8,744 nt of DNA. Origin: CF-118 sp035689345 (GTDB lineage: Bacteria > Chloroflexota > Dormibacteria > Dormibacterales > Dormibacteraceae). Location: the NCBI GenBank assembly GCA_035689345.1, contig DASSLR010000053.1, positions 1-8,744 of the forward strand, in the 5' to 3' direction. Each line of letters begins with the position of its first letter. The first letter of the stretch is position 1. Under the pieces are notes generated by a model. It did no database searches. It was not told where the DNA came from and saw only the letters and a program-made list of their open reading frames with translations. This document shows positions 7,491-8,744 of this stretch, in pieces. Position numbers and translations under genes: made by a program.

Positions 7491-7510
7491 TTGATTGAAC
7501 GGTCAATCAA
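7491..7510. promoter_or_regulatory. TetR-type operator 1
   Basis: The 20-bp sequence TTGATTGAACGGTCAATCAA is an 18/20 palindrome with the core TGATTG-N6-CAATCA at 7492-7509. Size, symmetry and place, just upstream of a TetR gene, are those of a TetR-family operator. It lies downstream of the candidate promoter, in the leader of the tetR transcript. Binding by this TetR is inferred. Confidence 0.7.
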
Positions 7511-7512
7511 TT

Positions 7513-7532
7513 TTGATTGGTCATTCAATCAC
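7513..7532. promoter_or_regulatory. TetR-type operator 2
   Basis: A second copy of the core TGATTG-N6-CAATCA lies at 7514-7531. Its centre is 22 bp from the centre of operator 1, about two helical turns, so both sites face the same side of DNA. It covers the -10 hexamer of the candidate tetR promoter. The two sites form an A+T-rich island in otherwise G+C-rich sequence. Confidence 0.7.
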
Positions 7533-7552
7533 AGCGCCGGCGCGGCTGTCAA
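7523..7552 (-). promoter_or_regulatory. Candidate promoter of the tetR-MMPL unit
   Basis: On the minus strand a perfect TTGACA (-35) at 7552-7547 is followed after 18 nt by TTGAAT (-10) at 7528-7523, with TGA before it giving an extended -10 (TGn). The -10 matches consensus at four of six places but lacks the key A at position two. Transcription would start near 7516 and leave a leader of about 60 nt. Operator 2 covers the -10 and operator 1 the early transcribed region, which fits repression. Confidence 0.5.
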
Positions 7553-7613
7553 GCGGCCCGGAAAAGTCCTCTGCCGGCCGTAAGCTGAAGCCAGGGGCTT
7601 GGGGGGACGCGTT

Positions 7614-8075
7614 ATGCCTGACATGGGCGCCGTCGTGGCGATCACCTTCTGGTTGGTGCTGATCGCCGTGGTCCTCAACTTCATCGCGCTGGCGGTGGGT
7701 CTGCTGTCGGTCGTCACCGGCCGGTCCTACGCGCCACGCGGCTGGCGCCGCCTGCGCCGCCACCTCCCCGCCTCGCCCAACGACCAGCGCCTCACCGGCA
7801 TGAGCCTCAGCCTGCTGTCAGTCGGTCAGCTGCTGATGATGGTCACCCTGATGGTCGTGATCACGCTCACGACCGCGCAGGCCACGGGCGGTCGGGCCCC
7901 GGTCATCGGCCTGTACCTCGTGACGCTCGCCTCGTTTGCGGCCGCGGTCGCGTGCACCTTCGCCTCGCTGTTCATCACGCAGCGCGTGCGCTACATCAAC
8001 GTCGTCCCCGCCGGCGAGGACGAAGATCAGGAGGAGGAGCAGCCGGAAGAGCTGCTCGAAGCGCCGCTCGACTAG
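7614..8075 (+). CDS. Small three-helix membrane protein of unknown function
   Basis: I do not recognise this 153-residue protein. Start ATG 7614 has GGGGGGA at 7601-7607 with a 6-nt spacer; a TTG at 7599 would add five residues and lose this site. Three hydrophobic segments are clear: about 5-34, 63-87 and 96-121. Between the first two lies a basic, arginine-rich loop at 37-50 (R-G-W-R-R-L-R-R-H), likely cytoplasmic. After the third helix comes R-V-R-Y-I-N-V-V-P and a strongly acidic tail, E-D-E-D-Q-E-E-E at 135-142 with more acids to the end. With the positive-inside rule this suggests the N-terminus outside and the acidic tail in the cytoplasm. It is divergent from the TetR gene and shares its 157-bp upstream region, so the tandem operators could also act on it. 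It ends tail to tail with the carbonic anhydrase gene at a shared CTAG. Confidence 0.75.
   Translation: MPDMGAVVAITFWLVLIAVVLNFIALAVGLLSVVTGRSYAPRGWRRLRRHLPASPNDQRLTGMSLSLLSVGQLLMMVTLMVVITLTTAQATGGRAPVIGLYLVTLASFAAAVACTFASLFITQRVRYINVVPAGEDEDQEEEQPEELLEAPLD
8072..8075. other. Shared CTAG: both stop codons of two convergent genes
   Basis: TAG at 8073-8075 ends the + strand membrane protein and TAG at 8074-8072 on the minus strand ends the carbonic anhydrase. The two coding regions overlap by the four palindromic bases, so no terminator can fit between them. Confidence 0.9.
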
Positions 8076-8563
8076 ACCTCGCTCAGCTTGCTCGTGGCCA
8101 GGTCGAACATGAAGCCGCGGATCTTGTCCTTGTGCGCCAGATGCGGCGAGAGCCGGAGCCGCCCGACGTCCTCCTTCACCGCCTCGATCGGATCCGCAAA
8201 CGCGCCCAGGTCTTCATTGAATGCGTGACCGGTCGCCCGGGCGATGCGCTCCGCGAGCTCTTGCTGCGTGAATCGTCCGGCTGCGCATTCCGTGTGGTGG
8301 ATGACCATCACCTCTCGCGTGCCGAGCACGGCTTGCGAGATCGCCAGCGCGCGGATTGCGTCGGCGTTCGCACGGCCGCCGGCATTCCGAATCACGTGAG
8401 CGTCGCCCGGACGGAGGCCCAACATGGCGTGGGGGTCCAACCTTGCGTCCATACACGTCAGCACCGCCAGCTTCCACATCGGCTCGACCGTGCGAGCCGC
8501 CGTGCCGAGGTAGTGCAGCCGGGAGTTCATCACTGCGCGGTCGATCGCATCCATCGCTCCCAT
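8072..8563 (-). CDS. Beta-carbonic anhydrase, CanA (Rv1284)-like
   Basis: This cytoplasmic zinc enzyme catalyses CO2 + H2O to bicarbonate + H+. The 163-residue product matches in length and along its sequence the compact Mycobacterium tuberculosis Rv1284 type, as I remember it. Zinc ligands are C37, H90 and C93, in C-M-D-A-R-L-D and H-H-T-E-C; D39-R41 form the catalytic dyad. H-V-I-R-N-A-G-G, then R-A-L-A-I-S-Q-A-V-L-G-T-R-E and the C-terminal R-G-F-M-F-D-L-A-T-S-K-L are also typical. The usual HHTDC-G is HHTEC-A here, a mild change. The start may be ATG 8563, or ATG 8554, which has GGGAG very close before it; the open frame further upstream is arginine- and serine-rich and does not look coding. 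Its stop shares a CTAG with the convergent membrane protein gene. A secreted-protein gene starts divergently 83 nt away. I see no clear promoter in that gap. Confidence 0.92.
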   Translation of the reverse strand: MGAMDAIDRAVMNSRLHYLGTAARTVEPMWKLAVLTCMDARLDPHAMLGLRPGDAHVIRNAGGRANADAIRALAISQAVLGTREVMVIHHTECAAGRFTQQELAERIARATGHAFNEDLGAFADPIEAVKEDVGRLRLSPHLAHKDKIRGFMFDLATSKLSEV

Positions 8564-8633
8564 TCTGTGCGATGCCGAGGTAACCACCGCAGGTATCGAG
8601 AAACGGCGGCGGTGCGAGCCCGCGGATCCAGCG

Positions 8634-8640
8634 AAGGAGG
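8634..8640 (+). promoter_or_regulatory. Strong Shine-Dalgarno of the gene at 8647
   Basis: AAGGAGG, 6 nt before ATG 8647, is a near-perfect anti-16S match and supports a real start for the partial gene at the right edge. Confidence 0.8.
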
Positions 8641-8646
8641 CAGCGG

Positions 8647-8744
8647 ATGAGTCAGTTGAGGCACGGGTTGCTGGCATTGTTGGGCGCGGCGAGCCTGGTG
8701 ATTGGAAGCGCGGCGGTCGCGTCGGCCCACTCTTCGAGTGAGCT
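8647..8744 (+). CDS. N-terminus of an exported protein, 3' partial
   Basis: Only 32 codons are in the window. ATG 8647 follows AAGGAGG at an ideal 6-nt spacing. The peptide has a signal-peptide layout: a short n-region with an arginine and a histidine (M-S-Q-L-R-H), a hydrophobic core G-L-L-A-L-L-G-A-A-S-L-V-I-G, and A-V-A-S-A-H with a probable signal peptidase I site after A-S-A or A-V-A. A serine-rich start of the mature chain (S-S-S-E) follows. No lipobox cysteine is seen in the visible part. The mature protein lies beyond the window, so its function is unknown. It is divergent from the carbonic anhydrase gene. Confidence 0.75.
   Translation, partial: MSQLRHGLLALLGAASLVIGSAAVASAHSSSE

Noticed and set aside
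7457..7528. TetR start at TTG 7528
   Set aside because: The codon lies inside operator 2 and the -10 of the candidate promoter, so it would probably not be transcribed. ATG 7456 gives a normal TetR length.
7588..7600. Short hairpin AAGCC-AGG-GGCTT before the membrane protein's ribosome binding site, considered as a regulatory element
   Set aside because: A 5-bp stem with a 3-nt loop is too weak and too likely by chance to call a riboswitch or attenuator.

Overview
This is a G+C-rich window from a bacterial chromosome. It holds eight genes, two of them cut by the window edges. High G+C, frequent GTG starts, an MMPL transporter behind a TetR regulator, a mycobacterial CanA-type beta-carbonic anhydrase and a DUF1089/glycolipid-binding-type protein suggest a soil bacterium of the Actinomycetota or a neighbouring high-GC Gram-positive-like lineage such as Chloroflexota/Dormibacterota. 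That placement is inference from gene content; no rRNA or other marker gene is present. I see no tRNA, rRNA, CRISPR array, insertion sequence or phage gene.

Layout. On the + strand, bases 1-573 are the 3' part of a putative glycolipid-binding protein gene. From 7456 down to 530 the minus strand carries five tightly packed genes, in transcription order: TetR-family regulator (7456-6890), MMPL/RND transporter (6860-4569), pyruvate phosphate dikinase (4526-1830), APH-type phosphotransferase (about 1908-994) and an SRPBCC-domain protein (997-668, with its C-terminal coding remainder to 530 behind an in-frame TGA). The gaps are 29 nt, 42 nt, an overlap and a 4-nt GTGA overlap, so co-transcription is plausible. 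Upstream, 7491-7532 carries two tandem palindromes of TetR-operator type, one of them over the -10 of a candidate promoter, which suggests autoregulation of the whole unit.

Divergent from TetR on the + strand is a small three-helix membrane protein with an acidic tail (7614-8075). It meets a convergent beta-carbonic anhydrase gene (8563-8072) in a single CTAG that supplies both stop codons. At the right edge a new + strand gene starts at 8647 with a strong Shine-Dalgarno and a signal peptide, and runs off the window.

How the genes may work together. TetR plus MMPL is a familiar self-regulated exporter pair. Pyruvate phosphate dikinase is a central-metabolism enzyme and is an unexpected follower; it may be there only through read-through transcription. 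There is no intergenic stretch over 300 bases. The longest is the 157-bp regulatory region between TetR and the membrane protein. I did not find a convincing new multi-gene system. The items most worth checking are the in-frame TGA in the SRPBCC gene, the tandem operators and the unusual company of the dikinase.
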